Below are positions 1 to 5,492 of a stretch of DNA of 6,960 bases, piece by piece (the stretch's first letter is position 1; each line of letters begins with the position of its first letter). The notes below the pieces were generated by a model, which saw only the letters and a list, made by a program, of their open reading frames with translations, made no database searches and had not been told where the DNA came from. Location of the stretch: NCBI GenBank assembly GCA_030150085.1, contig JASLGJ010000308.1, positions 1-6,960 of the forward strand. The letters are read 5' to 3'. This stretch comes from Candidatus Elarobacter sp. Its GTDB lineage: Bacteria; Vulcanimicrobiota; Vulcanimicrobiia; Vulcanimicrobiales; Vulcanimicrobiaceae. The translations under genes were made by a program, and so were the position numbers.

Positions 1-2
1 CG

Positions 3-233
3 CTCGCGTTCCCGTTCGCGAGCGCATCGATCAACTACGGCTTCGACCGCGTCCGCTTCCTCGCGCCCGTCCCGGCCGAATCGGCGCTGCGGGGCGGGTT
101 CACGCTGGCTTCGCTGCGCCGCTTCCCCGGCGGCGCCGACCTCGCCTGGAACGTCGAAGTCGAACTGCGCGGCTCGGCCAAGCCCGTGCTAGCCGCGACC
201 TGGCTGTCGCGGGTTCTGGTGCGCCCGGCCTGA
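3..233 (+). CDS. MaoC/NodN-family dehydratase, C-terminal fragment
   Basis: The 5' end lies outside the window; 76 residues remain, ending in TGA at 231-233. The fragment carries INYGFDRVRFLAPVP, then ALRGGFTL, then a strand containing WNVEVEL, and ends in KPVLAATWLSRVLV. From memory this is the pattern of the last third of single-domain MaoC-like hot-dog-fold hydratases of the NodN type, where the N-Y-G-x-x-[RK]-V-R-F strand is followed by a segment resembling KPAL.AEWL.R. Members hydrate enoyl-thioesters or act on related acyl compounds in the cytoplasm. The catalytic Asp/His motif lies upstream of the window and cannot be checked. It converges on the transporter gene after 24 bases and shows no link to urate breakdown, so it is probably the edge of a neighbouring lipid or acyl-CoA locus. 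Confidence 0.72.
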   Translation, partial: LAFPFASASINYGFDRVRFLAPVPAESALRGGFTLASLRRFPGGADLAWNVEVELRGSAKPVLAATWLSRVLVRPA

Positions 234-257
234 GCCGCGCCCCGGCCGCGACGGCTC
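232..257. terminator. Candidate bidirectional terminator hairpin between convergent genes
   Basis: GAGCCG at 232-237 pairs with CGGCTC at 252-257. After a bulged A at 251, CGC (238-240) can pair with GCG (248-250), leaving a 7-base loop. The hairpin overlaps the stop codon of the dehydratase gene and abuts the stop of the transporter gene, so it fills the whole gap between two converging genes. No T-run follows on either strand, so intrinsic termination is inferred from position and structure only. Confidence 0.4.
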
Positions 258-1817
258 CTAGCCCGCGGCTTCGGGTAGCCCCGGGCGGTTGCGGCCCATC
301 ACCAGGGCTAGCGGGGCGAGCAGGACCGAGACGACGGCGGTGATCAGCGCGGCTTCGGCGTAGCCGAGGACCGTGGCTTGCGCCTGGAGGATGGCGAAGA
401 GGTTCGCGGCGAGGTCGGCCGCGTGCGCGCCGCCGTGCTGGGCGACGTACGCCGCCACGCCGGGGCGGTCGAGGGTGACCGTCCGGGCCAGGTCGGCGTA
501 GTCGCGGGTCGCGCTGCGCTGCGCGACGGTCACCAGCAGCGCGGTCGAGACGCTGCCGCCGAGCTGGCGCGCCAGGCCGGTGAAGGCCGAGGCGGCGGGC
601 ACGATCGCGTCGGGCACCGCGCCGACCGTCGCGACGGTGAGCGGCACGAAGAGCTGCGACATCCCCAGCCCCAGCAGCACCAGCGGCAGCACGAGGGCGT
701 GAAAGTCCGTCCCCGGCGTCTCGACGTGGAACAGCAGCCAGTTCCCCAGCCCCAGCATCAGGAAGCCGAACGCGACTTGATAACGGGCCTGCACCTTGCC
801 GGTGGCGAGGATGCCGACCGCGGCGAACGTCAGCACGCCGCTCGTCCCCGCCTGCACGAGGAACAGCTGCCCGCTCATGGTGGCGGTGAAGCCGAGGATC
901 GACTGCGCGTACTGCGGGATCAGCAGCACCCCGCCGAAGAGCGTGAAGCCCAGCGCGACGCTGAGCAGCGAGCCGATCGAGACCGGCGCGTACTTGAGCA
1001 CGCGCAGGTCGACCACGGGGTGCTTCGTGCCGAACAGCTCCCACAGCGCGAACCCGACCAGGCCCAGCGCACTCAGGCACGACACCACCACGATCGCCGG
1101 ATCGGCGAACCAGTCGTTCTGCTGGCCTTGGTCGAGCACGTACTGGAGCGAGCCCAGGCCGGTGACGAGCAGCGCCAGACCGACGCCGTCGAACGGCATG
1201 GCGCGCGGCTCCTCGGGATCGCGCAGGAACGCCGCGGCCAGAAACGCCGCCAGCGCGCCGATCGGCAGGTTGACGAAGAAGGCCCAGCGCCACGAGAGCT
1301 GATCGGTCAGCACGCCGCCCAGCACCGGGCCGACGGCCGGGCCGACGATCACGCCCATCGCGAAGATGCCCGTCGCCAGGCCCTGCTGCTCGCGCGGGTA
1401 GGTATCGGAGAGGATCGTCTGTGCGGTCGAGATCAGCCCGCCGCCGGCCAGGCCCTGCAGGATGCGGAACAGCACCAGCACGGTCAGGTCGTTGGCGAGC
1501 CCGCACAGGAGCGAGGCGAGCGTGAAGACCACGATCGAGGCCACGAAGTAGTTGCGCCGCCCGAAGCGGGTCTGCAGCCACGGCGTGAGCGGGATGACGA
1601 TCACGTTGGCGATGATGTAGCCGGTGACGATCCAGGTGCCTTGCGCGATGTCGGCGCCGAGGTTGCCCTGGATCGTCGGCAGCGCGACGTTGACGATCGT
1701 GGTGTCGATGATCTCGATCATCGCCGCGACGATCACCGCCAGGGTCACGACGACCCGCCGCACCCCGTGCTCGACCACGTCGGCCCGCTCGGGCGAAGCC
1801 GTTCCTTGCCGATCCAT
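258..1817 (-). CDS. MFS transporter, DHA2 family (EmrB/QacA-like, 14 TM)
   Basis: A 519-residue inner-membrane protein, the usual length for 14-helix DHA2 proton antiporters. Residues 38-49 give DTTIVNVALPTI, the helix-1 signature of this family. TRFGRR at 83-88 is the motif A region, RILQGLAGG at 118-126 is motif B, and GVIVGPAVGPVLGG at 155-168 is the antiporter motif C. WRWAFFVNLPIG follows at 176-187. The order WIVTGYIIAN...IPLT (62-78) resembles EmrB more than TetA. Family members usually export drugs, detergents or metabolites by H+ exchange; the substrate here cannot be read from sequence. ATG at 1817 is preferred; an in-frame GTG directly before it (1820) is an alternative with a similarly weak GGA ribosome site. 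The gene is divergent from a tetR-type gene, the classic arrangement of an efflux pump and its repressor. It may instead belong to the ureide locus, since the regulator is coupled to ureide genes. Confidence 0.93.
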   Translation of the reverse strand: MDRQGTASPERADVVEHGVRRVVVTLAVIVAAMIEIIDTTIVNVALPTIQGNLGADIAQGTWIVTGYIIANVIVIPLTPWLQTRFGRRNYFVASIVVFTLASLLCGLANDLTVLVLFRILQGLAGGGLISTAQTILSDTYPREQQGLATGIFAMGVIVGPAVGPVLGGVLTDQLSWRWAFFVNLPIGALAAFLAAAFLRDPEEPRAMPFDGVGLALLVTGLGSLQYVLDQGQQNDWFADPAIVVVSCLSALGLVGFALWELFGTKHPVVDLRVLKYAPVSIGSLLSVALGFTLFGGVLLIPQYAQSILGFTATMSGQLFLVQAGTSGVLTFAAVGILATGKVQARYQVAFGFLMLGLGNWLLFHVETPGTDFHALVLPLVLLGLGMSQLFVPLTVATVGAVPDAIVPAASAFTGLARQLGGSVSTALLVTVAQRSATRDYADLARTVTLDRPGVAAYVAQHGGAHAADLAANLFAILQAQATVLGYAEAALITAVVSVLLAPLALVMGRNRPGLPEAAG

Positions 1818-1829
1818 CACTGCATTCCA

Positions 1830-1843
1830 ATACAGTTCCGTAT
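1830..1843. promoter_or_regulatory. Candidate operator dyad ATAC-N6-GTAT
   Basis: ATACAGTTCCGTAT is an imperfect palindrome with 5 of 7 positions matching in each half (ATAC.G / C.GTAT). It lies 12 bases upstream of the transporter start and 62 bases upstream of the regulator start, in an AT-richer patch of a very GC-rich sequence. TetR-family proteins often bind such dyads between divergent genes. No convincing -35/-10 pair could be assigned on either strand, so the operator role is inferred from symmetry and position. Confidence 0.35.
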
Positions 1844-1867
1844 CCGAGAGGTTGCGCCCGGGAGGGA

Positions 1868-1883
1868 AGGAAGAAATCTTCCT
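1868..1883. promoter_or_regulatory. Candidate operator dyad AGGAAGA-AA-TCTTCCT
   Basis: This is a perfect 7-base inverted repeat around a central AA, 22 bases upstream of the regulator's ATG. It is the most AT-rich palindrome in the intergenic region. Size, symmetry and position fit a TetR-family operator controlling the regulator and possibly the divergent transporter. As RNA it could also form a short leader hairpin (AGGAAG / CTTCCT with an AAAT loop). Which role it plays is not decided by the sequence. Confidence 0.4.
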
Positions 1884-1905
1884 CGGCCCGGATCACCATG
1901 GGCAC

Positions 1906-2529
1906 ATGGCGGTTGGGCGGGTCCGGCAGACCCGGGTGGAGCAGCGGGAACAGACGCGGCGGCGGCTGCTGGAGGCCGCGGCCCGGGTTTTCGCGCGGCG
2001 CGGCTTCGAGGCGGCCTCGGTCGAGGAGATCGCCGAAGCGGCCGGTTACTCGCGCGGGGCGGTCTACTCGAACTTCCGCGACAAGGACGACCTCTACGTC
2101 ACCTTCCTCGAGGAGCGGATGAGCGAGGAGGCGGCCGAGCTCGCCGCGGTCGCGAGCGCCGCGCCCGGCTGGCCGGCCCGGATGGCGGCGCTGCGCGCGC
2201 AGTACGTTCGCTCGCACGGCAAGGACACCGCGGTGCTGTACGCCGAGCTGCAGCTCGCCGCGGCGCGCCATCCCGACCTGCGCCGCAAGCTGCGCGCGCT
2301 GTTCGAGAAGCACGTCGAGACCTTCGCCCGCATCGTGTGGGACTTGCGCGGCGACCTGCCCGAGCAGTTCCGCCCGGTGTTCGTCGCGCTGTTCGCCGCC
2401 CTCGAGGGGATCGCGCTGCAGAAGGCCTCCGGCCACGCCACCGACGCGCAGGCCGAACAGGCCCTGGGACTGGTGTTCGACGCCGTCGCACCGCTGCTCG
2501 ACCCCACCGCACGCCAGAGGATCCGCTGA
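1906..2529 (+). CDS. TetR/AcrR-family transcriptional regulator
   Basis: A 207-residue protein of normal TetR length. After a basic N-terminus, residues 17-37 form helix 1 (TRRRLLEAAARVFARRGFEA). The helix-turn-helix is SVEEIAEAAGYSRGAVYSNF at 38-57, followed by RDKDDLYVTFLEE, the standard TetR DNA-binding domain. The C-terminal half is helical with no recognisable ligand signature. Start: ATG 1906 is the only in-frame ATG close to the domain. An out-of-frame ATG at 1898 has the better-spaced GGA, and the start has no good Shine-Dalgarno sequence; an in-frame TTG at 1852 is possible but would add residues unlike the family. The stop TGA (2527-2529) shares its A with the ATG of the allantoinase gene (TGATG), so the two are probably co-translated. 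It probably represses itself, the downstream ureide genes and perhaps the divergent transporter, with a purine breakdown product or transporter substrate as inducer; this is inference from layout. Confidence 0.93.
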   Translation: MAVGRVRQTRVEQREQTRRRLLEAAARVFARRGFEAASVEEIAEAAGYSRGAVYSNFRDKDDLYVTFLEERMSEEAAELAAVASAAPGWPARMAALRAQYVRSHGKDTAVLYAELQLAAARHPDLRRKLRALFEKHVETFARIVWDLRGDLPEQFRPVFVALFAALEGIALQKASGHATDAQAEQALGLVFDAVAPLLDPTARQRIR

Positions 2530-3431
2530 TGTACGACCACCCGCGCGACTTCGTCGGTTACGGTGCCCGGCCGCCCAAGCCGTACTGGCCCGGCGGGGCG
2601 CGCATCGCGGTGCAGATCGTGATGAACTACGAGGAGGGCTCGGAGTACGCGATCGGCGAGGGCGACGGCACGTCGGAGACCTACCTGACCGAGGTGCCGG
2701 GCGCGACGCTGGGGCCGGGGAAGCGCGACCTGATCGTCGAGTCGGTCTACGAGTACGGCAGCCGGGCCGGGTTCTGGCGCCTGATGCGGCTGTTCGGCGA
2801 GCGCGACATCCCGGTCACCGTGTTCGGCGCGGCGCTGGCGCTGGAGCGCAACCCCGAGGCCGCGCGCGCGATCGCCGCGGCGGGCTACGAGGTCTGCTCG
2901 CACGGCTGGCGCTGGATCGGCTTCCAGAACATGAGCGAGGACGAGGAGCGGGCGCAGATGCGGCGCGCGGTCGAGTCGATCGAGCGCACCACCGGCACTC
3001 GCCCCTACGGCTGGTACTGCCGCTACGCGCCCTCGCTCAACACCCGCCGCCTCGTCGTCGAGGAAGGCGGCTTCCTGTACGACTCCGACGCCTACAACGA
3101 CGACCTGCCGTACTGGACGCGGGTCGGCGGCAAGCCGCATCTGGTCATCCCCTACACGCTCGACGCCAACGACATGAAGTTCTCCGTCGCGCCGGGCTTC
3201 ACGTCGGGCGAAGGGTTCTTCCAGTACCTCAAGGACGCGTTCGACGTGCTCTACCGCGAGGGCGGGCGGATGATGTCGGTCGGGCTGCACACGCGGCTGG
3301 CGGGGCGGCCCGGGCGCGCGGGCGCGCTGGAGCGCTTCCTCGACCACATCGCGGGGCGCGAGGACGTCTGGATCTGCCGCCGGGTCGACATCGCGCGGCA
3401 CTGGATCGCGAACTTTCCGGTGCCCGAATGA
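2529..3431 (+). CDS. puuE: Allantoinase PuuE (polysaccharide-deacetylase fold, cofactor-independent type)
   Basis: A 300-residue protein matching the length of PuuE allantoinases, which hydrolyse (S)-allantoin to allantoate and are unrelated to the metal-dependent AllB amidohydrolases. The N-terminus (HPRDFVGYG, then WPGGARIAVQ.V.NYEEGSE at 20-39) is the family hallmark; NYEEG replaces the Asp-Asp metal motif of true polysaccharide deacetylases. ESVYEYGSRAGFWRL occupies 71-85, SHGWRW (His125) 124-129, YDSDAYNDDLPYW 184-196, TLDANDMKF 210-218, and GLHTRLAGRPGR 252-263. The C-terminal RRVDIARHWIA is also typical. ATG 2529 is chosen because it overlaps the regulator stop and sits just before the conserved N-terminal motif; a much longer upstream open frame is antisense to the transporter and has no protein features. 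Its own stop overlaps the next gene by four bases. The substrate is well supported by urate-pathway neighbours. Confidence 0.93.
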   Translation: MYDHPRDFVGYGARPPKPYWPGGARIAVQIVMNYEEGSEYAIGEGDGTSETYLTEVPGATLGPGKRDLIVESVYEYGSRAGFWRLMRLFGERDIPVTVFGAALALERNPEAARAIAAAGYEVCSHGWRWIGFQNMSEDEERAQMRRAVESIERTTGTRPYGWYCRYAPSLNTRRLVVEEGGFLYDSDAYNDDLPYWTRVGGKPHLVIPYTLDANDMKFSVAPGFTSGEGFFQYLKDAFDVLYREGGRMMSVGLHTRLAGRPGRAGALERFLDHIAGREDVWICRRVDIARHWIANFPVPE

Positions 3432-4648
3432 GGGCGCTGCACGCGCGCCTGGCCGAGCTGGCGCAGCTCGGCGCGAGCGCCGAGGGGATCGACCGCGCGC
3501 TCTTCACGCCCGCCGAGCGCGCGGCGCGCGAGCGCTTCGCGGGCTGGGCGCGCGCGGCCGGGCTGCGGGTCGAGCAGGACCGGGTCGGCAACGTGTTCGC
3601 GCGGCTGGTCGGCGCGGACGACGGCGCGCCGGTGCAGTGCGGCTCGCACCTCGACACGGTGCGCACCGGCGGCGCCTACGACGGCGCGTACGGCGTGGTC
3701 GGCGGGCTGGACGCGCTGGAGCGGATCGCGCTCGCGGGCGAACGGCCGGCGCGCTCGCTGGAAGTCGTCGCCTGGGCGGGCGAGGAGGGAAGCCGGTTCC
3801 CATTGGGCTGCGTGGGCAGCGCGGTGTACGCCGGGCTGACCTCCTACGACGAGGCCGCGGCGCTGGTCGGCGACGACGGCGTGGCGTTCGCCGACGCGCT
3901 GCGCGGGCCGTACGGCCTGCTCGACGGCGTGCCGGTGCGCGACGGCTTCCCGCCGCCCGCGGCGTACCTCGAGCTGCACATCGAGCAGGGCCCGGTGATG
4001 GAGCGGGCCGGCGTGCGGCTGGGCGTCGTGACCGCGATCGCCGGGCAGCGCCGCCTGCAGGTGACGGTCGAGGGCGTGCCCGGCCACGCCGGCACCATGC
4101 CGATGGCGGGGCGCGCCGACGCGCTCTGCGCGGCGAGCGACCTCGTGCTGACCGTCGAGCGGGCCGCGCGCGAGGAAGGCGGCGCGGCGGTCGCGACGGT
4201 CGGGCACCTGACCGTCGAGCCGAACCAGACGAACATCGTGCCCGGCCGGGTGGTCTTCCGCGTCGACGCGCGCTCGGTGGACGACGGCCGGGTGGTGCGG
4301 ATCGAGCACCGCCTGCGCGTCCGCGCCCACGAGGTCGCCGTGGAGCGCGGGCTGCGCATCGCGGTCGAGCCGCTCGAAGTGCGGACCGCGGTGGCGATGG
4401 ACGCGCGCCTGCGCACGATCGTGCGCGCGGCCTGCGCGCCGCTCGACGAGCGCGCCATGGACATCGCCAGCGGGGCCGGGCACGACGCGATGTGCGTCGC
4501 GCAGGTCGCGCCGGCCGCGATGATCTTCGTCCCCAGCATCGGCGGCCGCAGCCACGTCGGGAGCGAGCGGACCGAGCCGGCCGACCTCGAGCTCGGCGTC
4601 GAAGCGCTCGCGGCGACGCTGCTGGCAGCCGCCCGCGTCTCGCCTTGA
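3428..4648 (+). CDS. Allantoate amidohydrolase-like M20-family hydrolase (AllC / N-carbamoyl-amino acid hydrolase type)
   Basis: A 406-residue protein of typical length for the hydantoinase/carbamoylase group of M20 metallohydrolases. Dimetal ligands are readable: His74 in GSHLDTV (72-78), bridging Asp85 in GAYDGAYGV, Glu120 in EEGSRF (119-124), His184 in LELHIEQGP (181-189), and His376 in GGRSHVGSE. The dimerisation-domain motif GHAGTMPM (219-226) contributes His220 across the subunit interface in this family, and SGAGHDA is at 348-354. The likely reaction is hydrolysis of allantoate to ammonia, CO2 and ureidoglycine, the step after the allantoinase whose gene overlaps it (ATGA, 3428-3431). 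Sequence alone does not separate allantoate amidohydrolase from ureidoglycolate amidohydrolase or N-carbamoyl-L-amino acid hydrolase; context favours a ureide. The segment after His376 reads HVGSERT rather than the common H.P.E, a small deviation. A cytoplasmic homodimer is expected. Confidence 0.85.
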   Translation: MRALHARLAELAQLGASAEGIDRALFTPAERAARERFAGWARAAGLRVEQDRVGNVFARLVGADDGAPVQCGSHLDTVRTGGAYDGAYGVVGGLDALERIALAGERPARSLEVVAWAGEEGSRFPLGCVGSAVYAGLTSYDEAAALVGDDGVAFADALRGPYGLLDGVPVRDGFPPPAAYLELHIEQGPVMERAGVRLGVVTAIAGQRRLQVTVEGVPGHAGTMPMAGRADALCAASDLVLTVERAAREEGGAAVATVGHLTVEPNQTNIVPGRVVFRVDARSVDDGRVVRIEHRLRVRAHEVAVERGLRIAVEPLEVRTAVAMDARLRTIVRAACAPLDERAMDIASGAGHDAMCVAQVAPAAMIFVPSIGGRSHVGSERTEPADLELGVEALAATLLAAARVSP

Positions 4649-4698
4649 GGGCGGCTCGTCCGAAGGACGAACGCGCCGGACTGCGCGAAGCGCAGTCC
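4649..4698 (+). repeat. Two-hairpin element, copy A
   Basis: The element starts directly after the upstream stop codon with GGGCGGCT. Stem 1 is TCGTCC (4656-4661), loop GAA, GGACGA (4665-4670). A linker ACGCGCC follows, then stem 2, a perfect 9-base stem GGACTGCGC (4678-4686), loop GAA, GCGCAGTCC (4690-4698). Copy B at 5102-5154 has the same leader, spacing and linker with different stem bases that preserve pairing. It resembles REP-like palindromic elements or a structured RNA. It ends three bases before the ATG of the next gene, which leaves no room for an unpaired ribosome site. It could act as an attenuator, an mRNA stabiliser or a mobile palindromic unit. Confidence 0.65.
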
Positions 4699-4701
4699 AC
4701 C

Positions 4702-5079
4702 ATGCTGTTCTTCATCTGCGGCTCGGCGCTGAGCGGTCAGCCCGACCACGGCAACCTCGGCGGCGCGCGCCTGGTGCGCGCCGCCAAGACCGCGCCGCGC
4801 TACCGCCTGCACTCCGTCGACGACAAGCACCCCGGCATCTACGAGGTCGACGAGGGCGGGGTGGCGATCGCGGGCGAGGTGTACGAGTTCAGCGACGAGC
4901 AGCACGCCGCGCTGCTGGCCAGCGAGCCGCCCGACCTCTACGAGGCGCCGGTCACGCTCGACGACGGCAGCCGCGTCAGCGCCATGATCTACCCGCGCGA
5001 GCTGATCGAGCGGCGCGGCTACGCGGACGTCTCCGCCCACGGCGGCTGGGCCGCCTACAAGGCCAGCCTGGAGCGGTAG
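4702..5079 (+). CDS. Stand-alone allophanate hydrolase C-terminal domain-like protein (GGCT-like fold)
   Basis: A 125-residue protein starting MLFFICGSALSGQPDHGNLG, followed by APRYRLHSVDDKHPGIYEV and GVAIAGEVYEF. This is the pattern of the small C-terminal domain of allophanate hydrolase (AtzF/DUR1,2 type), which has a gamma-glutamylcyclotransferase-like fold and in a yeast enzyme decarboxylates N-carboxycarbamate. No amidase domain is fused or present in the window. Free-standing copies are, to my recollection, found in purine-degradation clusters, and context suggests a role in late ureide or urea-carboxylate breakdown; the reaction is unproven. The start is chosen because FICGSALSG is the natural N-terminus of the domain; the frame is open far upstream but carries no protein features. 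There is no Shine-Dalgarno sequence immediately before the ATG because a 9-base stem ends three bases upstream. Probably the last gene of the rightward operon, 53 bases after its neighbour. It is often mislabelled plain gamma-glutamylcyclotransferase. Confidence 0.8.
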   Translation: MLFFICGSALSGQPDHGNLGGARLVRAAKTAPRYRLHSVDDKHPGIYEVDEGGVAIAGEVYEFSDEQHAALLASEPPDLYEAPVTLDDGSRVSAMIYPRELIERRGYADVSAHGGWAAYKASLER

Positions 5080-5084
5080 CTCAC

Positions 5085-5098
5085 CCGGCGAGCGCCGG
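5085..5098. terminator. Small GC hairpin after the rightward operon
   Basis: CCGGC (5085-5089) pairs with GCCGG (5094-5098) around the loop GAGC, six bases after the stop at 5077-5079. No T-run follows. With the two stems of copy B it makes a run of three hairpins in the 77-base gap between convergent genes, a plausible termination zone for both operons. Confidence 0.35.
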
Positions 5099-5101
5099 CA
5101 C

Positions 5102-5154
5102 GGGCGGCTTCGGCCGCAGGCCGAAACGCGAAGGATTGGCCCGCAGGCGAATCC
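5102..5154 (+). repeat. Two-hairpin element, copy B, in the convergent gap
   Basis: The leader GGGCGGCT (5102-5109) is identical to copy A. Stem 1 is TTCGGCC (5109-5115), loop GCA, GGCCGAA (5119-5125). The linker is ACGCGAA. Stem 2 is GGATTGGCC (5133-5141), loop CGCA, GGCGAATCC (5146-5154), with one G-G mismatch. Relative to copy A, stem 1 changes a T-A pair to G-C and stem 2 changes a C-G pair to T-A, so pairing is conserved while sequence is not. It lies between the stop codons of two convergent genes and ends two bases before the HIU hydrolase stop, so it may double as a bidirectional terminator, though without a T-run. Confidence 0.6.
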
Positions 5155-5156
5155 CC

Positions 5157-5492
5157 CTAGCTGCCGCGGTAGGTGGAGTAGCCCCAGGGCGAGAGCAGCA
5201 GCGGGATGTGGTAGCGCCCGCCCGCGGCGATGCGGAAACGGACCGAGATCTCGTCGTAGAGCGAGGGCGTGCCGGTGCGCGCGAAGTACGGGCCGACCTC
5301 GAAGACCAGATCGTAGGTGCCGGCCGGCAGCGCGGTCGCCAGCGGCGCGTCGGTGCGGCCGTCGTTGTTGGTGACCGCCCGCGTCACCACGCTGCGCTCC
5401 TCGCCCTCGATCCGGCAGAGCTGGATCGCGATCCCCGTCGCGGGCACGCCGCGCGCGGTGTCGAGCACGTGGGTCGAAAGGCGGGCGTTCAC
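5157..5492 (-). CDS. uraH: 5-hydroxyisourate hydrolase (transthyretin-like)
   Basis: A 111-residue protein, the usual length for bacterial HIU hydrolase (also named HiuH or PucM), which converts 5-hydroxyisourate to OHCU. Family signatures are complete: LSTHVLDTARGVPA at the N-terminus with His8, NDGRTD with Arg46, and the C-terminal block YHIPLLLSPWGYSTYRGS with His95 and the terminal YRGS that separates true hydrolases from vertebrate transthyretin. There is no signal peptide, so it is cytoplasmic. The start is GTG at 5492-5490, which overlaps the TGA stop of puuD (GTGA), indicating translational coupling. It follows puuD and uraD, the enzymes immediately before and after it in the pathway. 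Stop is TAG at 5159-5157. Confidence 0.96.
   Translation of the reverse strand: MNARLSTHVLDTARGVPATGIAIQLCRIEGEERSVVTRAVTNNDGRTDAPLATALPAGTYDLVFEVGPYFARTGTPSLYDEISVRFRIAAGGRYHIPLLLSPWGYSTYRGS

Noticed and set aside
1817..1825. A two-codon minus-strand mini-frame (ATG CAG TGA) whose stop overlaps the transporter ATG
   Set aside because: It is too short to separate from chance and has no supporting ribosome site beyond a weak GGA.
1898..2122. A 74-codon plus-strand frame starting at the ATG at 1898, with a better-spaced GGA than the regulator start
   Set aside because: Its product is Arg/Gly/Ser-rich, and the overlapping frame encodes a clear TetR domain. I keep it only as a caution about the regulator's weak initiation signal.
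100..2436. A 778-codon open frame on the minus strand, antisense to the regulator gene and partly sharing the transporter strand
   Set aside because: It is Arg/Ala/Gly/Pro-rich with no domain pattern, as expected from a shadow frame in GC-rich DNA, and it conflicts with the clear MFS and TetR proteins.
378..2528. A 717-codon upstream extension of the allantoinase frame on the plus strand
   Set aside because: It is antisense to the transporter and out of frame with TetR, and its sequence is low-complexity Arg/Gln/Asp-rich. The PuuE family begins at the ATG at 2529.
4702..5079. Naming the small protein a glutathione or peptide gamma-glutamylcyclotransferase
   Set aside because: The GSALSG.PDH.NLGGA start and the purine-pathway neighbours fit the allophanate hydrolase C-terminal domain better than the glutathione enzyme.
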